DNA of 64,000 bases from Undibacterium sp049340185 (GCF_049340185.1 NZ_JBMPPC010000002.1:62001-126000), one strand, 5' to 3'; positions 18,127-27,954 are shown, counted from the first letter of the stretch. A program made the numbers and translations. Notes: generated by a model not told the origin, from the sequence alone.

Positions 18127-18866
18127 AAATTGAGCCATTTCTTTTCCAGACTCAAGGTGAATAAAGTCAGTGTCAGGCTTGCGGTAGGATAGGTGTCTAC
18201 CCGAATCCTTGCCTTGCTCCAGTACACCTGTTCAGGCATTTGCTCAAGCTCACGCATGTACGTCAACATATCGAGATAATTACCGGATACCACGATCTCA
18301 AATCCATGCTTATAAATGACACCATTTTCGGCAATCAGACCGTCAGCGGCAACGCTGGCTGGCGCACCTGCCGGATTAATTACTGGATTAATGACCGGCA
18401 CCGCTCTGGCATTGATATCGACTTCCTCTGCGACACTGGATACTGGCAAAGTTTTCAGTGATACGAGCTGCAATTTCTGATTACGCTTTAAGATATTTTC
18501 TAGTAAAGTCCCCATCTTTTCAGGAGGAATCAGATCTTTTTGCACGTGCTGCATACGCTTTTCGAGCTCTGCTAACTGCTGCTGAGCTGAGAGCAATCTT
18601 TGCTTGTTCTCCGCATCTGGATCAACTTGCTTGATCGTGATTTTCTGCGCGATCTCTGCTTGTATTGCGCTGATTTGCGCTTGCTCTTGCTTGATTTTTT
18701 CTGATAGCGTTTTCTGTTTTAAGAATTGCGGTTCAATAAAAAAAGTATTTGCTCCAAGCATGATCGCCATCACTAAAACGGCAAACGTAATGCATCGTTC
18801 ACGCAAACTCAGTTTGTCGATCTTAGCGGCAAAGTTAGTCCATTGCTGACGTAATTGTTGGTTCAT
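18123..18866 (-). CDS. mshJ: MSHA biogenesis protein MshJ (PilO-like)
   Basis: 247 residues. One membrane helix (about 27-45) is followed by a coiled coil with many Gln/Lys/Glu (about 45-110) and a ferredoxin-like periplasmic domain (SGNYLDMLTYMRELEQMP), the PilO/GspM architecture. It forms part of the inner-membrane alignment platform with the PilN-like protein. It overlaps its neighbours by 4 nt on both sides, so translation is probably coupled across the row. Confidence 0.92.
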   Translation of the reverse strand: MNQQLRQQWTNFAAKIDKLSLRERCITFAVLVMAIMLGANTFFIEPQFLKQKTLSEKIKQEQAQISAIQAEIAQKITIKQVDPDAENKQRLLSAQQQLAELEKRMQHVQKDLIPPEKMGTLLENILKRNQKLQLVSLKTLPVSSVAEEVDINARAVPVINPVINPAGAPASVAADGLIAENGVIYKHGFEIVVSGNYLDMLTYMRELEQMPEQVYWSKARIRVDTYPTASLTLTLFTLSLEKKWLNL

Positions 18867-19546
18867 TTTAGTTTGACTCCGACACCATCTGCTGCATCGA
18901 TACTGCCAGAGGATCTTAGCGAGAACTCGATAAACGGAACCTGCGTTTTTGATTTTAATAAAGCGGTAGTACTGGCATCTGGCTTATCCGCGTCAACGGA
19001 TGGCATCTGCATCTGTAAAGAAGAAAAGCTTTTTCCTTGCAAGCTATTTTCTTGCTTTAGCCGGTTGACATAGACAGGCAGCAGCTCAGGTTTAAGCGCT
19101 CTTCCCTGCAATCCAATATCGCTACCGGCACCGTCAATACTTAGTCCCGTGAGCCAGACGCCATTAGGAATCTGCCTTGCAAATGCCTGTAAATAAGCTG
19201 AGTAACCTTTGGTGTTACCAAAATCACTTTTCTGCAATAAATTCAAAATTTTTTGCTTGCTAGCTAATTCAGTTTCTGTTTTCAGAATTGAATTTTCGAT
19301 TTGCCTGTTTTTTTGTGGCTCGATAGCATTGGCTCTTACTTTTCCCACTTTCGCTTCTGCGTCGCGCAATTGTATATTGACGATATCTGCCGTTTTGACA
19401 AAACTAGCCGTTTGTAGCGAGGTGTAGATGGTGATGGCGAACACACCTAACATCAGCAAACCCGCTGTCTGCAACATGGTGGCAGCTGAAAAATACGTAT
19501 TTTTCTTGAGAAAAATCGGATTAAAGAGATTAATCTGCTGGCTCAT
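18863..19546 (-). CDS. PilN-like MSHA biogenesis protein (MshI2)
   Basis: 227 residues. It starts with a QQINLFNPIFLKK segment, like the short PilN cytoplasmic motif (INLLP) that binds PilM. A membrane helix follows (about 22-42), then a coiled coil and a periplasmic domain. It overlaps mshI (stop at 19543) and mshJ by 4 nt each. In Vibrio-type loci this part is often annotated as the second half of MshI; here the PilM-like and PilN-like parts are separate genes. Confidence 0.9.
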   Translation of the reverse strand: MSQQINLFNPIFLKKNTYFSAATMLQTAGLLMLGVFAITIYTSLQTASFVKTADIVNIQLRDAEAKVGKVRANAIEPQKNRQIENSILKTETELASKQKILNLLQKSDFGNTKGYSAYLQAFARQIPNGVWLTGLSIDGAGSDIGLQGRALKPELLPVYVNRLKQENSLQGKSFSSLQMQMPSVDADKPDASTTALLKSKTQVPFIEFSLRSSGSIDAADGVGVKLK

Positions 19547-20493
19547 AACACAGTCTCTTCGTGACGTAGCGCAGCACCGATTGTCATAAAAAACGCTTGC
19601 TGACTATCCTGGTGCGCCAGCACAGGCACCTTCGATATATCCAACACATCTGCAAAATTCAAAACCTCTACCGCCATATAAATATTGGCAGCAAGATAGG
19701 CCTGTAAATCTTTAGATATCTCATCGCCTAATGGTGCCAATACCAATTTAGCCGTGGTGATAAAAGTATGCTGCCGGTCAAAATTATCGAGTGAGCGTTG
19801 CAGCTCAAGCGCGATCCGTTCATAAATAGCATTTTTGCTATCGGCATCTTTAGTCTGCAGCTGCGGGAGACTGATATCAATTCGACGAGACAGATATAAC
19901 TCACCTGCATAGCTGACTGTCAACAGACCACCGTTTCCATCAAATGATAATAAGGCCAGCCCTCTACCCTCCGGCTCTAGCAATACGGATACATTGCGCT
20001 GTGCGAGGTCAGTGATGTCGATGACATCCAATGGAATACCGGCATTCTCAAAAGCAGCCTGACGCTCGGAAATAATTTGATTACGAGCAGCTACCGCATA
20101 CATGGAGTGTGCTCGCCCCTGAATAGCTTTATCTGCGGGAATATCAAGAACGTCAATGGTGGCATCGTCAATGTGATAATCCAGCATATCTTTCAACCGC
20201 CAACGCATCGCATTTTTTAGTTCATCTGGCGGCACATTCGGCGACTCAACCGAGAGCAACTGAAATTCACCTTGCGATAGCATCAGGCTGTATCGATAAT
20301 TTTGTGCATTCAATTGTTTTTTGAGGAGCTTCAGCGTTTCTATCATGTTTGCTGCATTAGGAAATGAGGTAAGCATCTCTAGTACCGGCTTCCCATTTGC
20401 AGGCCGGGTGACGTGTGCAATTCGCGCACAATCACGCTCCAGACTGATTGCCATCCATCCTGCATATTTCTTGTTTTTTGCAAAAAATCTCAT
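19543..20493 (-). CDS. mshI: MSHA biogenesis protein MshI (PilM-like)
   Basis: 316 residues of the PilM/actin-like ATPase fold without a membrane segment: an N-terminal GWMAISLERDCARIAHV strand pair, RWRLKDMLDYHIDDATIDV in the middle, and a glycine-rich phosphate-binding segment (LALLSFDGNGGLLTVSYAG). It is expected on the cytoplasmic side of the platform bound to the PilN-like partner. The gap before it holds 106 bp without a terminator, so readthrough from mshQ is likely. Confidence 0.9.
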   Translation of the reverse strand: MRFFAKNKKYAGWMAISLERDCARIAHVTRPANGKPVLEMLTSFPNAANMIETLKLLKKQLNAQNYRYSLMLSQGEFQLLSVESPNVPPDELKNAMRWRLKDMLDYHIDDATIDVLDIPADKAIQGRAHSMYAVAARNQIISERQAAFENAGIPLDVIDITDLAQRNVSVLLEPEGRGLALLSFDGNGGLLTVSYAGELYLSRRIDISLPQLQTKDADSKNAIYERIALELQRSLDNFDRQHTFITTAKLVLAPLGDEISKDLQAYLAANIYMAVEVLNFADVLDISKVPVLAHQDSQQAFFMTIGAALRHEETVL

Positions 20494-20599
20494 GCACAGA
20501 ATCCAAAGAATTGTTTCACTTGACGTTAAGTTAATATCGAACCAGTGTCAATCAATGATACGCAAAAATGATGCGCTAACGACGATAAGCAGACAGATG

Positions 20600-23500
20600 T
20601 CAGTGATTTTCACGCAAATAGATAAATTCACCAGCGTTCTTGTAAATACCAAAGCTGGCTTTTGATTTTGGATTATCTACGCCTGTACCCAGCCAATTGT
20701 ATTTAAGCCAGGGGAAATTGGCCGTCGTTGCAAGCGGTCCGGTTCCTCCAACAGCTACACACCGGTTACCCGCGGCGGTGCTATCCAGATTCAGCGTCAA
20801 GTCTGTCCAGCCAAAATTGCCTGCACCGGGAGCACTTAATTTAACAGTCTGATTCGGCGCAGTACCAGTTACGGTGATTGCCGTCTCACATGCTGTCAAT
20901 TGAGTTTTAGTACTCGTTGCAGGATAGGCAAACGCCATATCGCTGGCTACGATATTACTGCAGCTATCCAGAGTATTCAGATTCCATCCAGAAGCTGCAT
21001 TCCAGTATTCCAGTCTTAACGGAACAGGCAAGGCAAGCAATTCTGATCCAGATGCGTTTGATAATTTCAATCGTCCGTAACGCATTTTAGTGCTGGCTAT
21101 TTTGACAGCTTTACAGGCACCGGCGGCGTTGCTGCTAGTGCCTGTAGGGTCTGGGACGCAGGTAGGATTGGTGGCGTCCATGTCTCGGTCCCAAAGCGGA
21201 ACAAGTCCATTATCAATGCCTGAGCTCTCTGTCACGCCTAGCCCAATTGATAGAGTATCAAATGGACCATCAGGAGCTGCCAGTCGCGTAAATTTATTTG
21301 CAACAAAAGAATAGGCGCCATTCACCCATGGTGATGCCGGAGGTGCCGTAATCGCCAGGCGATTAATAGCAACCGTACTAGAGCCATCCAGCATCTGCCC
21401 CGTAACGGTGGCGTGTCCATATAGCTGCTGATAATTCAAGGTCTTCACATTACTGAAATTACGCGCCTCTATGGATGCAGTCAGGTTAAAAGGCTGATCC
21501 ATATAAATGAATCCGCCTGCAGTACAAAATCCATTGAAGGTCGTCGGTTTGACAACAGAAAAGTGATCCGGAATGAATCGACCAAATGACTGTGTTGTTT
21601 TGTTCCCGATCGAGCATCCATAACGTCCGTTCGCGTCAATTACATCTGAGAGGTATGCATTGCCTGTCGTTGAGGTCACACAATCACACGTATTACTAGC
21701 CGCGCAGTTGGCAGGCTTGAGATCGATACTGGTGAAATTATCGTCGCGAAAACTACCGGTACTTGCATACAGATAACCAACCTCGGAATAACTCGCATTA
21801 TTACTGACGCCAGTGGCGTTGGTGCCGACAGTCAGGTTATTCGTCGTGTTAGCGAGGTATAGGTTGCCTACCTGACCGCCATTTTGTTGGGAGGCAGTAC
21901 TTGGATCTTGTGCTGTTAATTTGGATGTATCAAGAAGTAAGGTGCCGCTATAACCTGAGGCGGGGCTGGTAGTCGCGCCTAATGTGAAAGAGGTGCCAGC
22001 CTTGATAACGGTTGTATCATTAATCGAGGCCGGTACAGCCAAGGCTGTCGTACTCATTAAAGGCGCCACAGGCCGGACGGAAAAATTATCCGACGAACAG
22101 CCATAAATATTCGGCGTCATATTCTGATCGCGGACGCGGCAACGCAGATTTTTATACGACTGAGGAAGATTAAAATCTGCCGCTAACGTCTTGCGTCCGG
22201 CATCCCCTGCAACAAAAGTGATCGACTGGCTCGCAACCGGTGAGCTGTAAGCGCTGCACGATGCCGGTGGCGTCGTATCATCAAAAAGCTCGACCACTAC
22301 ATTTGATGCAGCGGTGTAACTGGTCGCTTGAGATCCATCTGCCAGTAAGGCAACGATATCGAATTTAAAATTACTTCCGGCTAGTTTGGTATAAATGGGA
22401 TTTCTTGCAGATGGTGTCGCGATCAGATTGCTGTATGCCAACTGAGTCGGTTTACCCGTTTCCATACATTCAAAATTAGCAACGCAGGGCGTATTGGCGA
22501 AAACAATAGCGCAACTCGCCGTACTAGTTGCATTGTTATAGCACTTGACACCGTTTAGAGGAAGCGAACTGAGGCTGCTGACACCCAAAACATAGGCACC
22601 ACCAGGTGCAGTGGGCTGCAAAGCTACGGTTGTGCTAGGTGCTCCCGAACCTAGTGTAAATGTAGATGGCGTAGCCGTTACAACAGGTGCTGCGGGAGTA
22701 AGTGTCAGACTGCCAGTCAAAGTACCGGAGTTCACATAGTCACTGGCATTGCATGGTACAGCCGAAGTCTTACATGCCAGGACGGTCACGTTCTCTGGAC
22801 ATAAGGTACCGATACCGTCATGCTGAATCTCCAAATGATCATAAGGTGGCACAACTGGTGAGCCAATTACAAAGTCATAGCTAAAAGTATAGGTACCGGG
22901 TGCGATGAAATCATATTCAATACCGATACCGGTATCCTGATAAGCCGTCACAATGGTATCGTTCATTGAGGCTGCCTGTAAAACTGAACAGGTGCTACCT
23001 GTAAAAAAAGTACTCCATCCTGAAGCGCAATAATGTGTGAAGGAGAGCCCACTACGTTCGCGAAAGGACTCTACAATATTAACTCCTGCAGGAATACTCG
23101 TACTTGATGTACAAGTAGTACTCGGGGAGGGGGGAGGATAAGTACCAACTACTACGGATGCACCATTACCACCGTACTTAACGCCGCAACCGCTATCACT
23201 ACCGCCTAAATAAGTATCGAACACATGGTAGTAACGAACCGGATTTGCTGCACTAACGGCATAACCTGCTGGAATCACTAATGTAACCTCTGCCGTCATG
23301 AAATCCAATGGGGTCGTATAGCGCCACACTACAGTAACCTGAGGTCCGGAAGTGATACCAAAATTACCGGTAGCCGTTTGCTGAACACCAATTGAGGACG
23401 GATTAGCAGGCGTTGCCGCTGAAATAGAATAAGTGTTAAACATACCACCGGTCGGCGTAAATGTCGTTACATTATGCCCAGGGCCGTACACCTTACCATT

Positions 23501-23770
23501 TGCACGTATAAACACGCCATTGTCCAGACTGGTACTGGGAGGGACGGCAGTAGGGCTGTATACCTGCCCTGTGTTGTTGAGACGTTTAACCTGAATATGC
23601 GTCGTGTCTTCGACATAAATATGCAAGCCGTTATTGGCGTTCGTACCGCCAGCAGTATTAAATTCAATGCCCGCAGCTGATGCTACCGTTACTACACCGA
23701 CGCCGGAGAACATCAGGCCCACGGCGTACAAACACAATTTATAACAGGCTGACTTGATTTGATGATTCAT
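20600..23770 (-). CDS. mshQ: MSHA adhesin-like protein MshQ (DUF6701)
   Basis: About 1056 residues from MNHQIKSACYK, preceded by GGAAGTGGGCGA; the frame opens 84 bp earlier. A signal peptide (CLYAVGLMFSGVGVVTVASA) leads into a large Thr/Ser/Gly/Asn-rich extracellular protein with scattered cysteine pairs. The last 400 or so residues match the DUF6701 domain of MshQ, including RYGRLKLSNASGSELLALP and a terminal KASFGIYKNAGEFIYLRE. No LamG domain is obvious, although many MshQ proteins have one. Its likely role is a pilus-associated or surface adhesin. It is placed between the pilins and the platform genes. Confidence 0.88.
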   Translation of the reverse strand: MNHQIKSACYKLCLYAVGLMFSGVGVVTVASAAGIEFNTAGGTNANNGLHIYVEDTTHIQVKRLNNTGQVYSPTAVPPSTSLDNGVFIRANGKVYGPGHNVTTFTPTGGMFNTYSISAATPANPSSIGVQQTATGNFGITSGPQVTVVWRYTTPLDFMTAEVTLVIPAGYAVSAANPVRYYHVFDTYLGGSDSGCGVKYGGNGASVVVGTYPPPSPSTTCTSSTSIPAGVNIVESFRERSGLSFTHYCASGWSTFFTGSTCSVLQAASMNDTIVTAYQDTGIGIEYDFIAPGTYTFSYDFVIGSPVVPPYDHLEIQHDGIGTLCPENVTVLACKTSAVPCNASDYVNSGTLTGSLTLTPAAPVVTATPSTFTLGSGAPSTTVALQPTAPGGAYVLGVSSLSSLPLNGVKCYNNATSTASCAIVFANTPCVANFECMETGKPTQLAYSNLIATPSARNPIYTKLAGSNFKFDIVALLADGSQATSYTAASNVVVELFDDTTPPASCSAYSSPVASQSITFVAGDAGRKTLAADFNLPQSYKNLRCRVRDQNMTPNIYGCSSDNFSVRPVAPLMSTTALAVPASINDTTVIKAGTSFTLGATTSPASGYSGTLLLDTSKLTAQDPSTASQQNGGQVGNLYLANTTNNLTVGTNATGVSNNASYSEVGYLYASTGSFRDDNFTSIDLKPANCAASNTCDCVTSTTGNAYLSDVIDANGRYGCSIGNKTTQSFGRFIPDHFSVVKPTTFNGFCTAGGFIYMDQPFNLTASIEARNFSNVKTLNYQQLYGHATVTGQMLDGSSTVAINRLAITAPPASPWVNGAYSFVANKFTRLAAPDGPFDTLSIGLGVTESSGIDNGLVPLWDRDMDATNPTCVPDPTGTSSNAAGACKAVKIASTKMRYGRLKLSNASGSELLALPVPLRLEYWNAASGWNLNTLDSCSNIVASDMAFAYPATSTKTQLTACETAITVTGTAPNQTVKLSAPGAGNFGWTDLTLNLDSTAAGNRCVAVGGTGPLATTANFPWLKYNWLGTGVDNPKSKASFGIYKNAGEFIYLRENH

Positions 23771-23840
23771 TTCGCCCACTTCCAATGTTATGTTGCGGAC
23801 CACATTCATTGAGCAATCACTACCGGCATAACCAGGTCTT

Positions 23841-24314
23841 TTAACAACTGGCACCGTTTGCCACCTTACGGCAGGTATTCACACTGGCAGAAATTTGTCG
23901 CTCTACAAAATTTGATGCCGGTGATGTACCAAATGTTGCGGTCGATGTAATCTGATACACCGTAATGACGTTGCCTCCCTCAGGCAGGCTGGTGCTTTGG
24001 CAGCTCACCTGAACAGAAAATTTATTTAATCCTCCGGCAAGAGTCGAAATAGTAGTTGGTGATGAGGGACAAACATACTGAGTGGTAAATGGTGTCGTTG
24101 CAGGATTTGTATTTTCCGGTGCCATGATCTGATAAGTGCCCCACTCTATCCCGGTTTTTGCCGCCTGATAGGCTTTACTTCCCAATAAATCCTGCGTTGA
24201 ACTGGCCTGCTCCATAGTTGAAAGGGACAGCATAAATGTTCCCAGAGCAGATAATATGACCAATAAAAAAATCGCAGCCACCAAGGAGAAACCACGTGCG
24301 CGCACCGCGTTCAT
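23841..24314 (-). CDS. mshP: MSHA pilin-like protein MshP
   Basis: The type IV prepilin signal ARGFSLVAAIFLLVILSA shows a minor pilin of the GspK/PilX/MshP type. The cleavage glycine is followed by Phe-Ser, and position 5 is Ala rather than Glu, as in GspK-like members. I chose the Met at 24314 (MNAVRARGFSL), which gives a short leader, although the frame is open to 24422 and Met codons at 24380 and 24398 would overlap mshO. A tail cysteine pair (NTCRKVANGASC) fits the disulfide loop of pilins. The stop is 70 bp before the chosen mshQ start. Confidence 0.8.
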   Translation of the reverse strand: MNAVRARGFSLVAAIFLLVILSALGTFMLSLSTMEQASSTQDLLGSKAYQAAKTGIEWGTYQIMAPENTNPATTPFTTQYVCPSSPTTISTLAGGLNKFSVQVSCQSTSLPEGGNVITVYQITSTATFGTSPASNFVERQISASVNTCRKVANGASC

Positions 24315-24372
24315 AGAATCGGCCCGATTAGCGCAACAGGCGGACTTCGCATTCTCACGGAGTAAATAAAAT

Positions 24373-25221
24373 TCAGGGAACATTACTGACATGAACATCA
24401 TGGTAAAGCGTAACGGTTTCATTACTCTTGGTGATACCCAACCGTATCGAGACCAGACCGGTTCTTGCTGTCACACCAGAGGCAAAGTTAAAACTACAAC
24501 TGCTTACATTATCGGCCAATACAGGAGTGCTTGAGGTCACGGTCGGACAGCTACTAACACTAGAATTGATGCCATAACCGGAAAAACGATATAAGTGTCC
24601 CAGGCCATTACCTGCCGCATCTAAGCCTGTTAATTTACATGCATAAAACACGGCTTGCTCTGTTCCGGAAATGATATGAAAGCGATTTGCCGGTGAGGTA
24701 AAAGGAAATAATTTAGAAGGTGACAAGGTGATCTGAGTCGATGTAGCACCAGTCGTAATGGATGCAACCACACCTGAATTATCACTATTATAAGCATCAG
24801 CTCCAGTGATGCCGAGATTGTAGATGACTACCCTATCGCCAGCGGCAGGTGCGGTACTCAGCGGGCCGATGGTCTCTACAATCGATGTTGCCACGGCCGT
24901 ATCCACCACATTACCCGGTACATCGGCACGATAACGTCCACCAGTTTTAGTCGGTAAAAATTCAATGCAGCTGGTATCGGCAGCCACTGTTCTGACGCTA
25001 TTCGGTAAAGCCAGATGCAAGTCACGCGAAATACGCCGCACCGCTGTGTCTGCGATATCACTCAATTCTGTACGCCTCGCCAGGTCGAAATAACCCTGCA
25101 CCGGCTTTTGTATAAACACGGCAACACCTGCAGCTAATATGCCGGTGATCGTCATTACCATGATGGCTTCAACTAAGGTGAATCCTTTTTGGTAATACTG
25201 AAAAAGCGAATGATGAGGCAT
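24373..25221 (-). CDS. mshO: MSHA pilin-like protein MshO
   Basis: About 282 residues with the prepilin motif KGFTLVEAIMVMTITGIL, cleaved after Gly; Glu5 is present. It is of PilW/GspJ-like size, with C-terminal cysteines (FYACKLTG, SSCPTV, SSCSF). The start at 25221 (MPHHSLFQYYQKG) lies directly after the mshD stop; a longer frame to 25245 overlaps mshD. Probable minor pilin of the initiating tip complex. Confidence 0.88.
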   Translation of the reverse strand: MPHHSLFQYYQKGFTLVEAIMVMTITGILAAGVAVFIQKPVQGYFDLARRTELSDIADTAVRRISRDLHLALPNSVRTVAADTSCIEFLPTKTGGRYRADVPGNVVDTAVATSIVETIGPLSTAPAAGDRVVIYNLGITGADAYNSDNSGVVASITTGATSTQITLSPSKLFPFTSPANRFHIISGTEQAVFYACKLTGLDAAGNGLGHLYRFSGYGINSSVSSCPTVTSSTPVLADNVSSCSFNFASGVTARTGLVSIRLGITKSNETVTLYHDVHVSNVP

Positions 25222-25222
25222 A

Positions 25223-25813
25223 TCAGGGTACCGCCCGGGGTGCATAACGCAAGCGGTAAGCAGTGAGCAGTATCGTATTGGCAGCGGGATCCTTGACTGT
25301 CACATCGATCTGCAGCGCGTCATTATTATTGAGGGCAGGCGTAAAAGCAGTAGCCCCCACCTGTGTAATTGCGACTTTGGCGCTATAGCCAGTTGTGCCG
25401 ACCGCGTTACCGCTAATGTCGTAGATAGTCGTCGGTAAATCCAGATTATTGTAGTCTGCCACATTATTCGCAGTGCGAGGAACACCGGCAAGATTACTTA
25501 CTCTGGCGGTCGCAGGTAGTACATCCTCTGAATTTGGGGCTCCACCAGTACAAGCCGCCGTATTGGTCGCGGTACCTACATTCGCATCAGTGGGGAGACA
25601 GTAAGTGAATGCTTGCAATGTAATTTCTTCCAGCAGAGACTCGCCTATCGCAATCGCTTGTTTACGCAACATAGGATCGGCACTGGCCTTACTCGTTACG
25701 TTCATCACAGACAAAATACCGACCATGGCTAGGCTGACGATGACGATAAACATGATCAGCTCGATCAGCGATATGCCCGATTGCCTATTGATAATGATGA
25801 ATTTAGTGGACAT
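25223..25813 (-). CDS. mshD: MSHA pilin-like protein MshD
   Basis: About 196 residues with a class III signal (RQSGISLIELIMFIVIVSLA), cleaved after Gly, with Ile at +1 instead of the usual Phe; Glu5 is retained. The PilV/GspI-like body has one cysteine pair (FTYCLPTDAN, AACTGG). The ATG at 25813 overlaps the end of mshC by 11 nt; a GTG at 25825 is the alternative. Probable minor pilin. Confidence 0.87.
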   Translation of the reverse strand: MSTKFIIINRQSGISLIELIMFIVIVSLAMVGILSVMNVTSKASADPMLRKQAIAIGESLLEEITLQAFTYCLPTDANVGTATNTAACTGGAPNSEDVLPATARVSNLAGVPRTANNVADYNNLDLPTTIYDISGNAVGTTGYSAKVAITQVGATAFTPALNNNDALQIDVTVKDPAANTILLTAYRLRYAPRAVP

Positions 25814-26294
25814 AACCAGTGTCACTTTCTATGGTCATCGTCCGTGTGGAGCCATCACCTGTTACGCCTAAAGTAAGTGCACTAGAAAAACTCGGTTTAC
25901 CAAGCGCATCAAAAGAAAAAAGTGCAGCGCCGGTAAAACTGATCGCACTAGGAGGTATGCGGGAAAATATTTTTTGATCTGCCGGATTCAACACTGCATT
26001 GGCAAGTGTGGCCGACGAACAAGTGACCGTTGACACGTATAAAACACAAATAGGACCTGCTGTGGAATCAATCCGGACAAATACATTTTTTCGCTGCGCA
26101 ATCGCTACTTTTTGCGCATAGCGCACCATGCTTTGGCTCTGGTCAAAAAAACCGCGCGCATCAAAGGCTTTTTTATCGGAGAAACGGGGGATGATTGCTA
26201 CGGAGAGAATACCGATCAATACCAGTACCATGATCATTTCGATCAAAGTAAATCCTGTCGCCCTTAATGAAATGAAGATGGTGTTGGTTCGCAT
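25803..26294 (-). CDS. mshC: MSHA pilin-like protein MshC (GspH/FimT-like)
   Basis: About 163 residues from the Met at 26294 (MRTNTIFISLRATGFTL); the frame opens 18 bp earlier. The prepilin motif TGFTLIEMIMVLVLIGILS with Glu5 is followed by a GspH-type globular domain: RYAQKVAIAQRKNVFVRID on the leading helix and strand, and a cysteine pair (GPICVLYVSTVTCSS). Probable minor pilin at the base of the tip complex. Confidence 0.88.
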   Translation of the reverse strand: MRTNTIFISLRATGFTLIEMIMVLVLIGILSVAIIPRFSDKKAFDARGFFDQSQSMVRYAQKVAIAQRKNVFVRIDSTAGPICVLYVSTVTCSSATLANAVLNPADQKIFSRIPPSAISFTGAALFSFDALGKPSFSSALTLGVTGDGSTRTMTIESDTGYVH

Positions 26295-26539
26295 AATCAG
26301 ATCGCTTACCAAGTTGATTTGTCTGAATCATATGACACGCCCGGCAGTCCAGACATGTAAGAATAAAGCTAGCTCGATACGGTATTGATACAACACTGGT
26401 GCATATCATGATGTTGTGCTCACTTAGGAAGCCCAATATTACTGGCATTAGCTCCCGACAGTGACATCAATACAATAACGGACATGAACTAGAAAAAATT
26501 CATGTCCGCCTCATTACTATCGCAACCAGACTATCAGAA

Positions 26540-26971
26540 TCAGGTACCAGTTATTGAATAGGCAAATGTCACACCGGCATTCGTGCCATCGCCATAGACA
26601 GCATTGCATGTAGCAGGAGCACTTGTCGCCGCGGCAGTATCAGTCACGATATACAAGGTTTTTGCCACCGTTGGTGCTGGCAATGCACCGACAGTTATCG
26701 TGACAGCAGGGTTAAGTAAAGCGCCTGCATCTGAGCATTTTGCTACTTTCACGCAGACATTCGCTGTTACAGTAAAATTTTTGGCTGCGCAACCGGCATA
26801 GTTAATGCCTGCAGCGGAACTAAGCGCGCCGCCATATCCTGCAGCAACAGATGCATTTGCATCAGATCTCAAATCGACAAACTTAGGCAAGGCTGTTGCA
26901 GCCAAAATGCCAAGAATCACAATTACCATGACCAACTCAATAAGGGTAAAACCCGATTGTTGCTTATTCAT
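26540..26971 (-). CDS. mshA: MSHA-type major pilin (second copy)
   Basis: 143 residues. The ribosome site AGGAG abuts a first ATG (26977), so the second Met at 26971 (MNKQQSGFTLIEL), 6 nt further on, is the real start. It has a short basic leader, the cleavage site SG/FTLIELVMVIVILGILA with Glu5, then a small Ala-rich globular domain with Cys pairs (GCAAKN/ANVCVKVAKC and PATC). It differs strongly from the other pilin gene 169 bp upstream beyond the N-terminal helix. Either may be the major subunit. Confidence 0.88.
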   Translation of the reverse strand: MNKQQSGFTLIELVMVIVILGILAATALPKFVDLRSDANASVAAGYGGALSSAAGINYAGCAAKNFTVTANVCVKVAKCSDAGALLNPAVTITVGALPAPTVAKTLYIVTDTAAATSAPATCNAVYGDGTNAGVTFAYSITGT

Positions 26972-27140
26972 TTGCATCTCCTGTTTTTACGTGAACTGTT
27001 ACCTGGGGTTTGTTTCGTGTTTGTTTCGTGCCTACTTCATTTGTATATCCTTTGAGTAGACATAATAAACTCTTAGTGCAACTCAATTACAAATCGTACC
27101 GGCAATAAATTTACTGATTAAATCTCGATCTCATTACACA

Positions 27141-27626
27141 TTAACAGTTAGCAGCGGTCACACCTGCGTTACTGTATGTTGGTGCGAAACCAGCGCCGGT
27201 AGGTACGGTATAGGTTACCGCGCAAGCAGCATGCGTAGCATCAGCACTTACAGTAAAAACTGTTGCAGATGTTGCAACGGGTACATAATCGGATAAAGCA
27301 ACACCTGCAGCCGTCGTAAATCCGGCAGCATGACCAATCGAGGTCATCGCACTGGTCGGGTAACCATTCGCCATCAATATGGTAGAACCTTCCATCACGA
27401 CCGATGTACCCGGAGCAAGCTGTTGGGTCAACTGAATAGAGTGAGCCAGCACTGCCGCTGCTTTAATTGTACCTAAAGCACCATTCATCTTGGCGATACG
27501 CGCATCTGTCTGTATTGCCGCAAACCTAGGCAAGGCTAAAGCGGCCAGAATGCCGAGAATCGTAATAACGACAATCAGTTCAATCAGCGTGAAGCCATGT
27601 TGTCGTTTAGCTATTTTTTGATTCAT
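27141..27626 (-). CDS. mshA: MSHA-type major pilin (first copy)
   Basis: 161 residues: a short leader with HG/FTLIELIVVITILGILA (Glu5 present), the long N-terminal helix (RFAAIQTDARIAKMNGALG) and a globular domain with a C-terminal disulfide loop (HAACAVTY and the final AANC). The GGAGTACATC ribosome site is well placed. It has its own 328-bp upstream region with a promoter candidate, as expected for a highly expressed pilin, and is the first of the two pilin genes. Assembled into the pilus by MshE/MshG. Confidence 0.92.
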   Translation of the reverse strand: MNQKIAKRQHGFTLIELIVVITILGILAALALPRFAAIQTDARIAKMNGALGTIKAAAVLAHSIQLTQQLAPGTSVVMEGSTILMANGYPTSAMTSIGHAAGFTTAAGVALSDYVPVATSATVFTVSADATHAACAVTYTVPTGAGFAPTYSNAGVTAANC

Positions 27627-27954
27627 GATGTACTCCAGATATTCGGATAATGACTATGCTATTAAAAGATACAGAGATACGTAAAAATATAAAAAGCATC
27701 TAAAATCAGGTTCAATTCAGACTAGCATTTCCGTATCGCAATAGTAGCAAACAATTGTTAAAGATTGGCATTCGATCAGCGCTCACCTAGCCTGTTAGCG
27801 CCACTCTGTCTAAATTACAACACTTTTACGGCTGAAGCAGAATCACACAAACAGGGCGTACACTTCCTGCAAACAGCTCACACTCGCCTCGCTGGCGCGT
27901 CTTAGCGTAAAAACGACGCATCAATTTTCCACGCATGTTCGCACAGGGGAACAT
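27627..27954. other. 328-bp intergenic region upstream of the pilin genes
   Basis: No ORF of note. It holds a promoter candidate close to the pilin start and otherwise no clear hairpin. The length suggests that the pilins are transcribed separately from mshE-mshG. Confidence 0.5.
27686..27715 (-). promoter_or_regulatory. Candidate sigma-70 promoter of the first pilin gene
   Basis: On the minus strand a -35-like TTGAAC (27710-27715) and a -10-like TATATT (27686-27691) are separated by 18 bp, with an AT-rich spacer. This leaves a leader of about 50 nt to the pilin ATG at 27626. The -10 matches five of six consensus bases and the -35 four of six. Confidence 0.4.
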
